Source: Pseudomonas gozinkensis
Lineage (GTDB): Bacteria; Pseudomonadota; Gammaproteobacteria; Pseudomonadales; Pseudomonadaceae
DNA length: 64,000 bases
Assembly (NCBI RefSeq): GCF_014863585.1
Contig: NZ_CP062253.1
Coordinates: 3,188,501 to 3,252,500, forward strand
Direction of reading: 5' to 3'
Shown here piece after piece: positions 42,211 to 49,296 of this stretch (the first letter of the stretch is position 1; each line of letters begins with the position of its first letter). Below the pieces are notes generated by a model, which was given only the letters and a program-made list of their open reading frames with translations, was not told the origin of the DNA and ran no database searches. The position numbers were made by a program, and so were the translations under genes.

Positions 42211-43110
42211 TCAGGTTCGACCAAAGGCTGACAGTAGATCCTCTTCAAACGCTTTCTGCGCGTCTCCCGGTACTTGGGCTCGATGGCGAGCAAGATGAAA
42301 CGCCACGTCAAAGCTCAACTCGCCTTCGCGCACCGGTCGCAGCAGTCCCTTGTCCTGCCACTGGCGGGCGTAATGGTTGGGCAAATAACCGACGTGTTTG
42401 CCGGACAGAATGAAGGCGAGGGTGCCTTCGACCTGTTCCGAGCGGGCCGAGCAGACCTTGCCCTGAAACGGCTCGTCACTGCGCAGAAACCTGTACGGGT
42501 GATCGACCCGGTCACAGGCCTGCAACGCTGCATCATCGGGCGCCTCGTCGGTAAACAGCGGATGGCCGGGCGCGCAATACAGATGCTGGGTTTCACTGAA
42601 CAGTTCGCGGTAGTCGAACGCGCTCTGCACCTGGGAGAAGTAACCGATGGCCAGGTCCAGCCGGTGTTGCAGCAGCAGACGCTCCATTTCACCGGGCATG
42701 GCGCTGATCAGCTCGATACGCACCGATTCGTCCCGCTCGCGAAAGCGCCGGATCGCATCCGCCACCCGTTGCAGAACCGACTGATCGACCGCTTCCGACA
42801 GGCCCAGCCGCACTTCGCCGATCAAGCGCCCGGCGACGCCGTTGGATTGATGGCGGAAGGTTTCGATCGAATCGAACAGCGCCCGCGCGGCAATAAGCAG
42901 TTGCTCGCCCTTGGGCGTCAGGCTGAATCCGCCCTTGCCACGGTTGCAAACCCGATAGCCGAGACGCGTCTCAAGCTTGGCCATTTGCTGGCTGATGCTC
43001 GACTGGCTCAGCCCCAGTTCACCTTGGGCGGCGCTGAATCCGTTGGATTCGACCACCCCGAGAAACAGCCGCAGAAGCTGAAGATCGATATCATGCAGCT
43101 GACCGAGCAT
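42211..43110 (-). CDS. LysR-type regulator of the ureohydrolase locus
   Basis: A 299-residue LTTR with its HTH in LLRLFLGVVESNGFSAAQGELGLSQSSISQQMAKLETRLG and an effector-binding domain (EVRLGLSEAVDQSVLQ, LDLAIGYFSQ). It is divergent, across about 100 bases, from a periplasmic binding protein gene that leads into a ureohydrolase gene, so it probably regulates those two. GGAG nine bases upstream supports the start at MLGQLHDID; the longer frame would run into the divergent gene. Guanidino-compound-responsive LTTRs (GbuR type) are precedents. Confidence 0.87.
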   Translation of the reverse strand: MLGQLHDIDLQLLRLFLGVVESNGFSAAQGELGLSQSSISQQMAKLETRLGYRVCNRGKGGFSLTPKGEQLLIAARALFDSIETFRHQSNGVAGRLIGEVRLGLSEAVDQSVLQRVADAIRRFRERDESVRIELISAMPGEMERLLLQHRLDLAIGYFSQVQSAFDYRELFSETQHLYCAPGHPLFTDEAPDDAALQACDRVDHPYRFLRSDEPFQGKVCSARSEQVEGTLAFILSGKHVGYLPNHYARQWQDKGLLRPVREGELSFDVAFHLARHRAQVPGDAQKAFEEDLLSAFGRT

Positions 43111-43209
43111 CACATTACTCCGGAATAAAGTCAGGTTAACAAACTTGATATTTCTCGAATGTATCCGACGGCGCATCCTGCCACCACTTCCTTCGGTCAG
43201 GTGTTCGTC

Positions 43210-44301
43210 ATGGCTCCCGTCTTCAAGCTGTGTTTGCCCGCTTTGTTGCTTACTGTCTCCATCGCCGCCCAGGCCGAAGAGAAAACCCTCAATCTCTATA
43301 GCTGGGCCGATTACGTGGCGCCGGAAACCTTGCAGCGTTTCGAAAAGGAAACCGGCATCCACGTGCGCTACGACACCTTCGATACGTCCGAGGTGCTGGA
43401 AACCAAACTGCTCACTGGCGGCAGCGGTTATGACGTGGTGGTGCCATCGTCCAGCGTGCTGGCCCGTGGGTTGGCGGCTGGCGCCTTGAAGGAAATCCCT
43501 CACGAAGGGCTCAAGGGCTACGCCAATCTCGATCCGGATCTGCTGGAAAAACTGGCGGCGGTCGATCCCGGCAACCGCTACGGCGTGCCTTACACCTGGG
43601 GCACCCTCGGCCTGGGCATGAACGTTGAAGCGGTCAAGCAACGGCTACCGGACGTGCCGCTCAACAGCCTCGATCTGCTGTTCAAGCCTGAATACGCCAG
43701 CAAACTCAAGGATTGCGGGATCGCCATTCTCGACTCGCCGCAGGAGGTGATCGGTCTGGCACTGCACTATCTCGGCAAAGATCCCTACAGCACCGACAAG
43801 GCCGATCTGGCCGCTGCCGAAGCCTTGTTGCAGACGTTGCAGCCCTCGGTGCTGTACGTCGCCACCGGCCGGCAGATCAGTGATCTGGCCAACGGCAGCG
43901 TCTGCCTGGCGCTGACCTACAACGGTGACGCGAGCATGGCCGCCGATCAGGCGCGCAAGGCCAACAAGCCGTTTGAAGTGGCTTACCGGATCCCCAAGGA
44001 AGGCACGCTGGTGTGGCAGGACAACCTCGCCATCCCGAAAGACGCGCCGCACCCCGAAGCCGCACGCACCTTCATCGAGTTCATGTTGCGCCCCGAATCC
44101 GTGGCGGCGCTGACCAATACGCTGTTCTTCGCCACCGCCAACCAGGCCGCCACGCCGCTGGTGGATGAAGCGGTGCGCAACGACCCGGACATCTACCCGA
44201 AACCCGATGTGCGCGAGCGGCTGTACGCCGACCACAGCATGAGCCTCAAGGACATGCGCCAGCGCACACGCCTGTGGACCACTTTCCGTAGCCGCCAATA
44301 G
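43210..44301 (+). CDS. PotF/SpuD-like periplasmic polyamine-type binding protein
   Basis: A 363-residue periplasmic binding protein. A signal peptide (LCLPALLLTVSIAAQA) precedes TLNLYSWADYVAPETLQRFEKETGIHVRYDTFDTSE, the hallmark of spermidine/putrescine-binding proteins, and VPYTWGTLGLGMN and LTYNGDASMAADQA line the ligand site. I choose the ATG at 43210, where the signal peptide starts; an ATG at 43159 adds a hydrophilic leader with no ribosome site. No ABC permease or ATPase gene accompanies it, so it may be a solo receptor for a chemoreceptor, or use a transporter encoded elsewhere. Co-directional with the ureohydrolase 26 bases later. Confidence 0.85.
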   Translation: MAPVFKLCLPALLLTVSIAAQAEEKTLNLYSWADYVAPETLQRFEKETGIHVRYDTFDTSEVLETKLLTGGSGYDVVVPSSSVLARGLAAGALKEIPHEGLKGYANLDPDLLEKLAAVDPGNRYGVPYTWGTLGLGMNVEAVKQRLPDVPLNSLDLLFKPEYASKLKDCGIAILDSPQEVIGLALHYLGKDPYSTDKADLAAAEALLQTLQPSVLYVATGRQISDLANGSVCLALTYNGDASMAADQARKANKPFEVAYRIPKEGTLVWQDNLAIPKDAPHPEAARTFIEFMLRPESVAALTNTLFFATANQAATPLVDEAVRNDPDIYPKPDVRERLYADHSMSLKDMRQRTRLWTTFRSRQ

Positions 44302-44327
44302 CCCTTCATAACAACAGGAACACACCG

Positions 44328-45287
44328 ATGGACGTGCCCATGCAAAACGATCAGGCCCTGACCCGTGACAGCCTTTTCGGCACCGCTGCCGAAAGCACCT
44401 ACGCCGGGATCACCAGTTTCATGCGCCGGCGCTACAGCCGTGACCTGCGCGGTGTGGACGTGGCCGTCAGCGGCGTGCCTTTCGACACCGCCACCAGTAA
44501 CCGTCCCGGCGCCCGTTTCGGGCCGCGCGGGATTCGTGCGGCGTCCACCGGGATTGCCTGGGAACGGCACTGGCCGTGGGCGTTCGACCCGTTCGATCAT
44601 CTGGCGGTGATCGATTACGGCGATTGCGACTTCGATTACGGCTCGCCGCACACCATCCCGGAAAGCATCGAGGCCCACGCCGAGCACATCCTCAGCTCCG
44701 GCAGCGCCATGCTCACGTTTGGCGGCGATCACTTCATCAGCTATCCGCTGCTCAAGGCCCACGCGCGCAAGCACGGCACGCTGTCGCTGATCCACTTCGA
44801 TGCCCACAGCGACACCTGGCCGGACGAGGGAGGCAAACGGGTCGACCACGGCACCATGTTCTGGCACGCCGCGCGGGAAGGGCTGGTGGATCCGGCGCGT
44901 TCGGTGCAGATCGGTTTGCGCACCACCAATGACGATCATCAAGGCTTTCAGGTGCTGGACGCGCGGCAGGTGCATCGCCGGGGCTGCGAAGCGATTGTCG
45001 AGGCCATTCGTGCGCGGGTCGGGGACAACCCGGTGTACCTGACGTTCGACATCGATTGCCTGGATCCGGCCTTCGCACCCGGCACCGGCACCCCGGTGTG
45101 CGGCGGCCTGAGCACGGTGCAGGCGCTGGAAATCCTGGGCGGCCTGCGTGGGATCAATCTGGTGGGCATGGACGTGGTGGAAGTGGCGCCGGCCTACGAC
45201 CATGCGGACGTCACCTCGCTGGCCGCCGCCACACTGGCCATGGAGATGCTTTGCCTGTACGCGGCCAGACACAAAGTCGACGTGTGA
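44328..45287 (+). CDS. ureohydrolase: agmatinase or guanidinobutyrase
   Basis: A 319-residue manganese enzyme that hydrolyses a guanidino group to urea and an amine. The metal motifs are GGDH (132-135), DAHSD (158-162) and DIDCLDPAFAPGTGTP (241-256). Length equals that recalled for P. aeruginosa guanidinobutyrase GbuA, but agmatinase and guanidinopropionase are near relatives and sequence reading alone does not separate them. It starts 26 bases after the polyamine-like binding protein, probably in one operon under the divergent LysR regulator, which favours use of a guanidino or polyamine compound taken up from outside. Confidence 0.88.
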   Translation: MDVPMQNDQALTRDSLFGTAAESTYAGITSFMRRRYSRDLRGVDVAVSGVPFDTATSNRPGARFGPRGIRAASTGIAWERHWPWAFDPFDHLAVIDYGDCDFDYGSPHTIPESIEAHAEHILSSGSAMLTFGGDHFISYPLLKAHARKHGTLSLIHFDAHSDTWPDEGGKRVDHGTMFWHAAREGLVDPARSVQIGLRTTNDDHQGFQVLDARQVHRRGCEAIVEAIRARVGDNPVYLTFDIDCLDPAFAPGTGTPVCGGLSTVQALEILGGLRGINLVGMDVVEVAPAYDHADVTSLAAATLAMEMLCLYAARHKVDV

Positions 45288-45295
45288 TCCCCTCC

Positions 45296-45336
45296 GAGCC
45301 TGGTGAAAACTCCTGACAATTTCTGACACCAGGCTC
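45296..45336 (+). terminator. hairpin after the ureohydrolase gene overlapping an operator
   Basis: GAGCCTGGTG and its complement CACCAGGCTC form a perfect 10-base stem with a 21-base loop, nine bases after the ureohydrolase stop. There is no clear T-run. Its loop and right arm contain the TGACA repeats listed next, so it may reflect an operator more than a terminator. Confidence 0.45.
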
Positions 45337-45345
45337 TGCTAAGCT
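45309..45345 (+). promoter_or_regulatory. TGACA-N5-TGACA-N11-TAAGCT: candidate regulator operator/promoter
   Basis: ACTCCTGACA at 45309-45318, a second TGACA at 45324-45328 and a -10-like TAAGCT at 45340-45345, ending 30 bases before the WYL-regulator GTG. The same arrangement with the same spacings recurs before the next gene (46075-46111), which suggests a shared binding site for the regulator. Confidence 0.6.
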
Positions 45346-45375
45346 CCGGCAAATTTTCTGTCCAGAGCCTCCACC

Positions 45376-46092
45376 GTGTCGCGAACCACTCGTCTGTTGA
45401 CCCTTCTGCAAGTGCTGCGCGGCAAGAAGCGCCCGGTGACCGCGGCGACGCTGGCGTCCGAGTTGGAAATCTCCGAACGCACGCTCTATCGCGACATCGC
45501 CGAACTGACTGCACTCGGTGCGCCGATCCACGGCGAGGCGGGCATCGGGTATGTGTTGCGCAGCGGTCTGTTTCTGCCGCCGCTGATGCTCAACGCCGAC
45601 GAGACCGAAGCCATCGTGCTGGGCCTGCGTTATGTCGATCAGCGCGGCGACGAAGTCCTGAGCAAGGCTGCGGCGGATGCGCTAGCGAAAATCGCCGCGG
45701 TGCTGGACCCGCAGGCCCAGGAAGCGCTGCGCAATCCAACGGTGATGCCCGGGCCGCCGGGTTACGGTTTTCCGCAAAACGCGGTGCCCTTGAACGTTTT
45801 CCGCCACGCGATCCGCGACCAGGCCAAGCTGCACATCGATTACGCCGATGCGCAGCAGGTACAGAGCCAGCGCTTGATCTGGCCGCTGGCGCTGGGCTTT
45901 CTCAACGAGGTGCGGATCATTGTGGCGTGGTGTGAATTACGTGGCGCCTATCGCACGTTTCGCACCGACCGGATTGCCGCCGCCAGCCTGCAGGGCGAGT
46001 GCTATCCGGGGCGGCGCAGCGACCTGCTGCGCACCTGGCAACGGCAGATGCAACTGGACGAAAACGGCCGTTTCACTCCTGACAGGAATTGA
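45376..46092 (+). CDS. YafY-type HTH/WYL transcriptional regulator
   Basis: A 238-residue regulator. The N-terminal DeoR-like winged helix (TRLLTLLQVLRGKKRPVTAATLASELEISERTLYRDIAELTALGAPIHGE) is followed by a WYL-like ligand domain (LHIDYADAQQVQSQRLIWPLALGFLNEVRIIVAWCELRGAYRTFRTDRI). The GTG start follows no strong ribosome site but the family begins at this position. WYL regulators of this subtype commonly control an adjacent enzyme gene and themselves; here the next gene is a SnoaL-like protein. Shared operator-like repeats precede both genes. Confidence 0.9.
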   Translation: MSRTTRLLTLLQVLRGKKRPVTAATLASELEISERTLYRDIAELTALGAPIHGEAGIGYVLRSGLFLPPLMLNADETEAIVLGLRYVDQRGDEVLSKAAADALAKIAAVLDPQAQEALRNPTVMPGPPGYGFPQNAVPLNVFRHAIRDQAKLHIDYADAQQVQSQRLIWPLALGFLNEVRIIVAWCELRGAYRTFRTDRIAAASLQGECYPGRRSDLLRTWQRQMQLDENGRFTPDRN

Positions 46093-46111
46093 CGCAGGGC
46101 TGTTCTAGGAT
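46075..46111 (+). promoter_or_regulatory. TGACA-N5-TGACG-N11-TAGGAT: second copy of the operator/promoter
   Basis: ACTCCTGACA at 46075-46084, TGACG at 46090-46094 and TAGGAT at 46106-46111, ending 32 bases before the SnoaL-like ATG. Repeat spacing (10 bases start to start) and distance to the -10-like box match the upstream copy. The second half-site overlaps the stop codon of the WYL regulator gene. Confidence 0.62.
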
Positions 46112-46143
46112 GGCGACAGAACCCGAAAAAAGGAGCTGTAATC

Positions 46144-46485
46144 ATGTTCCATCCCACCTCGATCCTCGCCCCGGCCATCGTTGAGTACATCAACGCCGCC
46201 AATGCTCGCGATACGTCCCGGGTCGGCAGTTTTTTTGCCGAGGATGCCCATGTGTTCGATGAAGGTCATCATCAGGTCGGCCCGCAGGCCATTGCGAACT
46301 GGATGCAGGACACCGCCCAGCGTTATCAGCCGCGGGTCGAAGTGCTCGGCGTCCAGCAGCGCACCGGCAAGGTGCTGGTGCAAGGGCTGATCTCCGGAAC
46401 GTTTCCCGGCAGCCCGCTGGAGCTGCGCTACACGTTCCGGCTCAACGAACAGGGCAAAATCGCTCGGCTGGATATTTCCCTGTAG
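46144..46485 (+). CDS. SnoaL-like (NTF2-fold) protein
   Basis: A 113-residue NTF2-fold protein of SnoaL type: VEYINAANARDTSRVGSFFAEDAHVFDEGHHQVGPQAIANWMQ is the fold's N-terminal helix and strand signature, and the C-terminal sheet is LELRYTFRLNEQGKIARLDISL. SnoaL-like proteins include hydrolases, isomerases and non-catalytic stress proteins, so no reaction can be assigned. AAAGGAG precedes the ATG, and the regulator's operator copy lies upstream, making this gene the likely target of the WYL regulator. Confidence 0.82.
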   Translation: MFHPTSILAPAIVEYINAANARDTSRVGSFFAEDAHVFDEGHHQVGPQAIANWMQDTAQRYQPRVEVLGVQQRTGKVLVQGLISGTFPGSPLELRYTFRLNEQGKIARLDISL

Positions 46486-46507
46486 CCATCGTGGCATACT
46501 GCCGCGC

Positions 46508-47626
46508 ATGACTTTCGACTCCCCCCTGAGCGCCTGGCAATACGCCGTCGACCATAAGGGCTTCATCCAGGATGAAGCCCAGGAACACGCGGTCTGGGCC
46601 TTGCAAAAATGCCATGAAGCCCTGCACGCCAGTGCCCGTTCGGTCACCGGCGTTTACCTGTGGGGGCCGGTCGGGCGCGGCAAGACCTGGCTGATGGACC
46701 AGTTTCATCAGAGTTTGCGGGTGCCGGCGCGGCGGCAGCACTTTCATCACTTCATGGGCTGGGTGCACCAGCGTTCCTTTCAACTGACCGGGATTGCCGA
46801 TCCATTGCGGGCGCTGGCCCGTGAGCTGGCGGCGGAGGTGCGGGTGTTGTGTTTCGACGAGCTGTTCGTCAATGACATCGGTGACGCAATTATTCTCGGG
46901 CGCCTGTTTCAGGTGATGTTCGACGAAGGCGTGGTGGTGGTCTGCACATCCAACCTGCCGCCGGATCAGCTGTATGCCGACGGATTCAACCGTGACCGCT
47001 TTTTGCCGGCGATCACTGCGATCAAGCAGCACATGCAAGTGGTCGCGGTGAACGGCGCCGAAGATCACCGCTTGCATCCCGGCGCTATCGAGCAACGCTA
47101 TTGGGTTGCATCTGCGGAGCAGGGCGGCGCGCTGGGTCAGGTGTTCGAGGCGTTAGCCACCGGGCAAACCGTCAGTGCAGAACCGGTGCCGGTCGGTTAT
47201 CGCGCCCTGAACGTGGTGCAGGCCAGCGATTCGGTGCTGTGGTGCCGTTACGCCGATCTGTGTGAGCAACCGTTCGCCGCCATGGACTTCATCGCGCTGT
47301 GCGACACCTACCGGGCTATCCTGTTGAGCGAGGTGCCGAACCTCAGTGCGAAAAAGCGCGAAGGGCGGATTGCCCGAGGCACCGAAGACGGGGCCGAACG
47401 GGTGGTGGCCGGTGATCGCGAATTGCCGCAACTGTCGGTGCACGACGACGGGGTGCGCCGCTTCATTGCGCTGGTCGACGAGTGCTACGACCGCAAGGTG
47501 CCGTTGTACATCGAGGCCGAAGTGCCGATGGATGCGCTGTACACCGAGGGCTACCTGGAATTTCCGTTCCGCCGGACCCTCAGCCGTTTGCAGGAGATGC
47601 AGCTGCAACGCTTCGCCGAGACCTGA
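46508..47626 (+). CDS. zapE: ZapE-like AFG1-family ATPase
   Basis: A 372-residue AAA-type ATPase of the AFG1/ZapE family. The Walker A GPVGRGKT is at 53-60 and Walker B LCFDELF at 114-120, followed by the family motif NDIGDAIILGRLFQVMF and a sensor region CTSNLPPDQLYADGFNRDRFLPAI. ZapE destabilises FtsZ polymers and helps divisome assembly in E. coli; AFG1 relatives act in mitochondrial quality control. FPFRRTLSRLQEMQ ends the protein as in ZapE. It follows the SnoaL-like gene by 22 bases. Because Pseudomonas often has more than one member, this copy may be a second paralogue. Confidence 0.9.
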   Translation: MTFDSPLSAWQYAVDHKGFIQDEAQEHAVWALQKCHEALHASARSVTGVYLWGPVGRGKTWLMDQFHQSLRVPARRQHFHHFMGWVHQRSFQLTGIADPLRALARELAAEVRVLCFDELFVNDIGDAIILGRLFQVMFDEGVVVVCTSNLPPDQLYADGFNRDRFLPAITAIKQHMQVVAVNGAEDHRLHPGAIEQRYWVASAEQGGALGQVFEALATGQTVSAEPVPVGYRALNVVQASDSVLWCRYADLCEQPFAAMDFIALCDTYRAILLSEVPNLSAKKREGRIARGTEDGAERVVAGDRELPQLSVHDDGVRRFIALVDECYDRKVPLYIEAEVPMDALYTEGYLEFPFRRTLSRLQEMQLQRFAET

Positions 47627-47644
47627 AAACACGGAGGGCGCGAC

Positions 47645-48226
47645 ATGACTCAGCCACTGTCCCACCATTTGCTGACCATGGCCTATCAGAATGCCTGGGC
47701 CAACCATCGACTGGCCAAGGCCTGGAGCCAGCTCGACGACGCGGAGCTGGCGGCGCCACGGATCAGTTTCTTCCCGGGCATCCGCCTGACCCTCAACCAC
47801 ATCCTCACCTGCGACTGGTTTTACGTCGACGCGCTGGAACGCGAGTTGCGCGGTGACGAGCCGCATCCCGATTGCTACGTGTTCTTCACCACAGACGAAC
47901 CCTTCACCGAAGCGCTGGCCTTGCGCCGTGAGCAGGCGCATGTCGACCGCCGCTTGATCGCCTATTGCGAGCAACTGCGCGATGCCGATCTGGGGCGCAT
48001 GGTCACCATCGCCCGTGACACGCCGCAGCACGACAGCCGTCTGCGGATGATTTCCCATCTGTTCGAACACCAGATCCACCATCGTGGCCAGGTCCACGCG
48101 ATGCTCAGCGCCACCTCGGTGAAACCGCCGCAACTGGATGAGTTTTTCTGTGCTGGCGAGTCCGGTTTGCGAGCCGAGGATTTCGCCGAACTGGGCTGGA
48201 CCGAAGAACTTATCTGGGGACACTGA
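47645..48226 (+). CDS. DinB-family protein
   Basis: A 193-residue DinB-type helical-bundle protein. LNHILTCDWFYVDALERELRG in the first half and HLFEHQIHHRGQVHAMLSA in the second half carry the His residues that bind a metal in the family (one near 52 and two near 142-146). The DinB/YfiT superfamily includes thiol-dependent transferases and damage-induced proteins; the reaction is unknown. AGGGCG precedes the ATG. Placed after zapE by 18 bases, with no functional link apparent. Confidence 0.85.
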   Translation: MTQPLSHHLLTMAYQNAWANHRLAKAWSQLDDAELAAPRISFFPGIRLTLNHILTCDWFYVDALERELRGDEPHPDCYVFFTTDEPFTEALALRREQAHVDRRLIAYCEQLRDADLGRMVTIARDTPQHDSRLRMISHLFEHQIHHRGQVHAMLSATSVKPPQLDEFFCAGESGLRAEDFAELGWTEELIWGH

Positions 48227-48324
48227 AAACGCCGGGTTGTGGCAGGGGCCCGCCTCGCGCTAAGGTCGTGGAGCCTATCAGTGCGTATCAAACGCGCCGG
48301 GGCTCCGTGCGATCGAGGAAGGAA

Positions 48325-48822
48325 ATGGATTCCGCAGAAATTCTTGTGCTTCAAGCCAGTTACACCAATCCGGTGCATGCCGAGGCCATCGGTGTGGTGC
48401 TCAATCATTACGCCGAAGATCCGATGGGCGGCGGCCATCCCATTGCCCCCGAACTGTTGCAGCAACTGCCCACCGAATTGGCCAAGCGACCCCACGCGTT
48501 CAGCGTCCTGGCGTTTGTCGGCGGTGAGCCGGCAGGGCTGGTGAACTGTTTTGAAGGGTTTTCCACGTTTGCCTGCAAACCGCTGGTCAACGTGCATGAC
48601 GTATCGGTGGTGACGAAGTTTCGCGGCCTTGGGCTGAGCCAGAAAATGCTGCGCAAGGTCGAGGACATCGCCCGCCAGCGCGGGTGCTGCAAGATCACCC
48701 TGGAAGTACTTGAAGGCAACGCCGTGGCGCAGAATTCCTACGCCAAATTCGGCTTCGCGCCAGGCATGTTCGACCCGAGTCACGGGCGCATGCTGTTCTG
48801 GATCAAGGATCTGCAGGCATAA
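48325..48822 (+). CDS. GNAT-family N-acetyltransferase
   Basis: A 165-residue GNAT protein. Motif A is clear in VNVHDVSVVTKFRGLGLSQKMLRKVEDIARQRGCCKITLEVLEGN, with RGLGLS as the CoA pyrophosphate loop, and AQNSYAKFGFAPG is the motif B region. The substrate is unknown; the helical N-terminus is unremarkable. The chosen ATG has GGAAGG just upstream. Monocistronic by appearance, facing a convergent small gene across a hairpin. Confidence 0.87.
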   Translation: MDSAEILVLQASYTNPVHAEAIGVVLNHYAEDPMGGGHPIAPELLQQLPTELAKRPHAFSVLAFVGGEPAGLVNCFEGFSTFACKPLVNVHDVSVVTKFRGLGLSQKMLRKVEDIARQRGCCKITLEVLEGNAVAQNSYAKFGFAPGMFDPSHGRMLFWIKDLQA

Positions 48823-48846
48823 AAAAAGGCGCCCGGAAAGGGCGCC
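48821..48846 (-). terminator. terminator for the small exported protein
   Basis: On the minus strand, GGCGCCC and its complement form a seven-base stem with a five-base loop followed by a T-run (A-run on plus at 48821-48827). It directly overlaps the end of the rightward GNAT gene. Confidence 0.8.
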
Positions 48847-48905
48847 CAACTGTCATCTGCGGGGCCAGAGCGGAGCCATCGCAGGTCCATCGGTAAAACG
48901 TTCGC

Positions 48906-49112
48906 TCAAGGGCGATAGGACTCGGTGACCTGGGCGGTCTGGTCGTCCGGAACCTTGAGTTCATTGGTCTTCGCGTCAGCCTGCTGACTTTGTGCGGAAT
49001 GAACCGGGAAATTGGCCCAGTAATGTCTCATGCGCTCGGCGCCGCCTTCGGCGAATGCGCTGGCGGATGCGAGGGTGAGTAGACCGGCAAGAATTGCAGT
49101 CGTGGTTTTCAT
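48906..49112 (-). CDS. small exported protein (68 residues)
   Basis: A 68-residue precursor: MKTTTAILAGLLTLASASAFA is a signal peptide, leaving a mature peptide of about 47 residues (EGGAERMRHYWANFPVHSAQSQQADAKTNELKV...). No Cys, no metal motif and no membrane segment. AGGAGG lies only four bases from the ATG, a strong but tight ribosome site. Many pseudomonads have a short periplasmic protein of this look; function is unknown to me. Confidence 0.75.
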   Translation of the reverse strand: MKTTTAILAGLLTLASASAFAEGGAERMRHYWANFPVHSAQSQQADAKTNELKVPDDQTAQVTESYRP

Positions 49113-49296
49113 GGTGCCTCCTACGAAAAATGTCGGAGCCGTTCATCCATGAATCAGGGCCTCGGGGCGCAGTGTCCGCCGAGGGCATTAACAAAGGGTT
49201 AACGCTCGTTCAGTGTAGGTTTTACCGGGTGTTTCCACGGCGTATCGGACGAACGCTGCACGCGTGAATGACGCGTGCAGGTCGCGGGGAAGGGCG

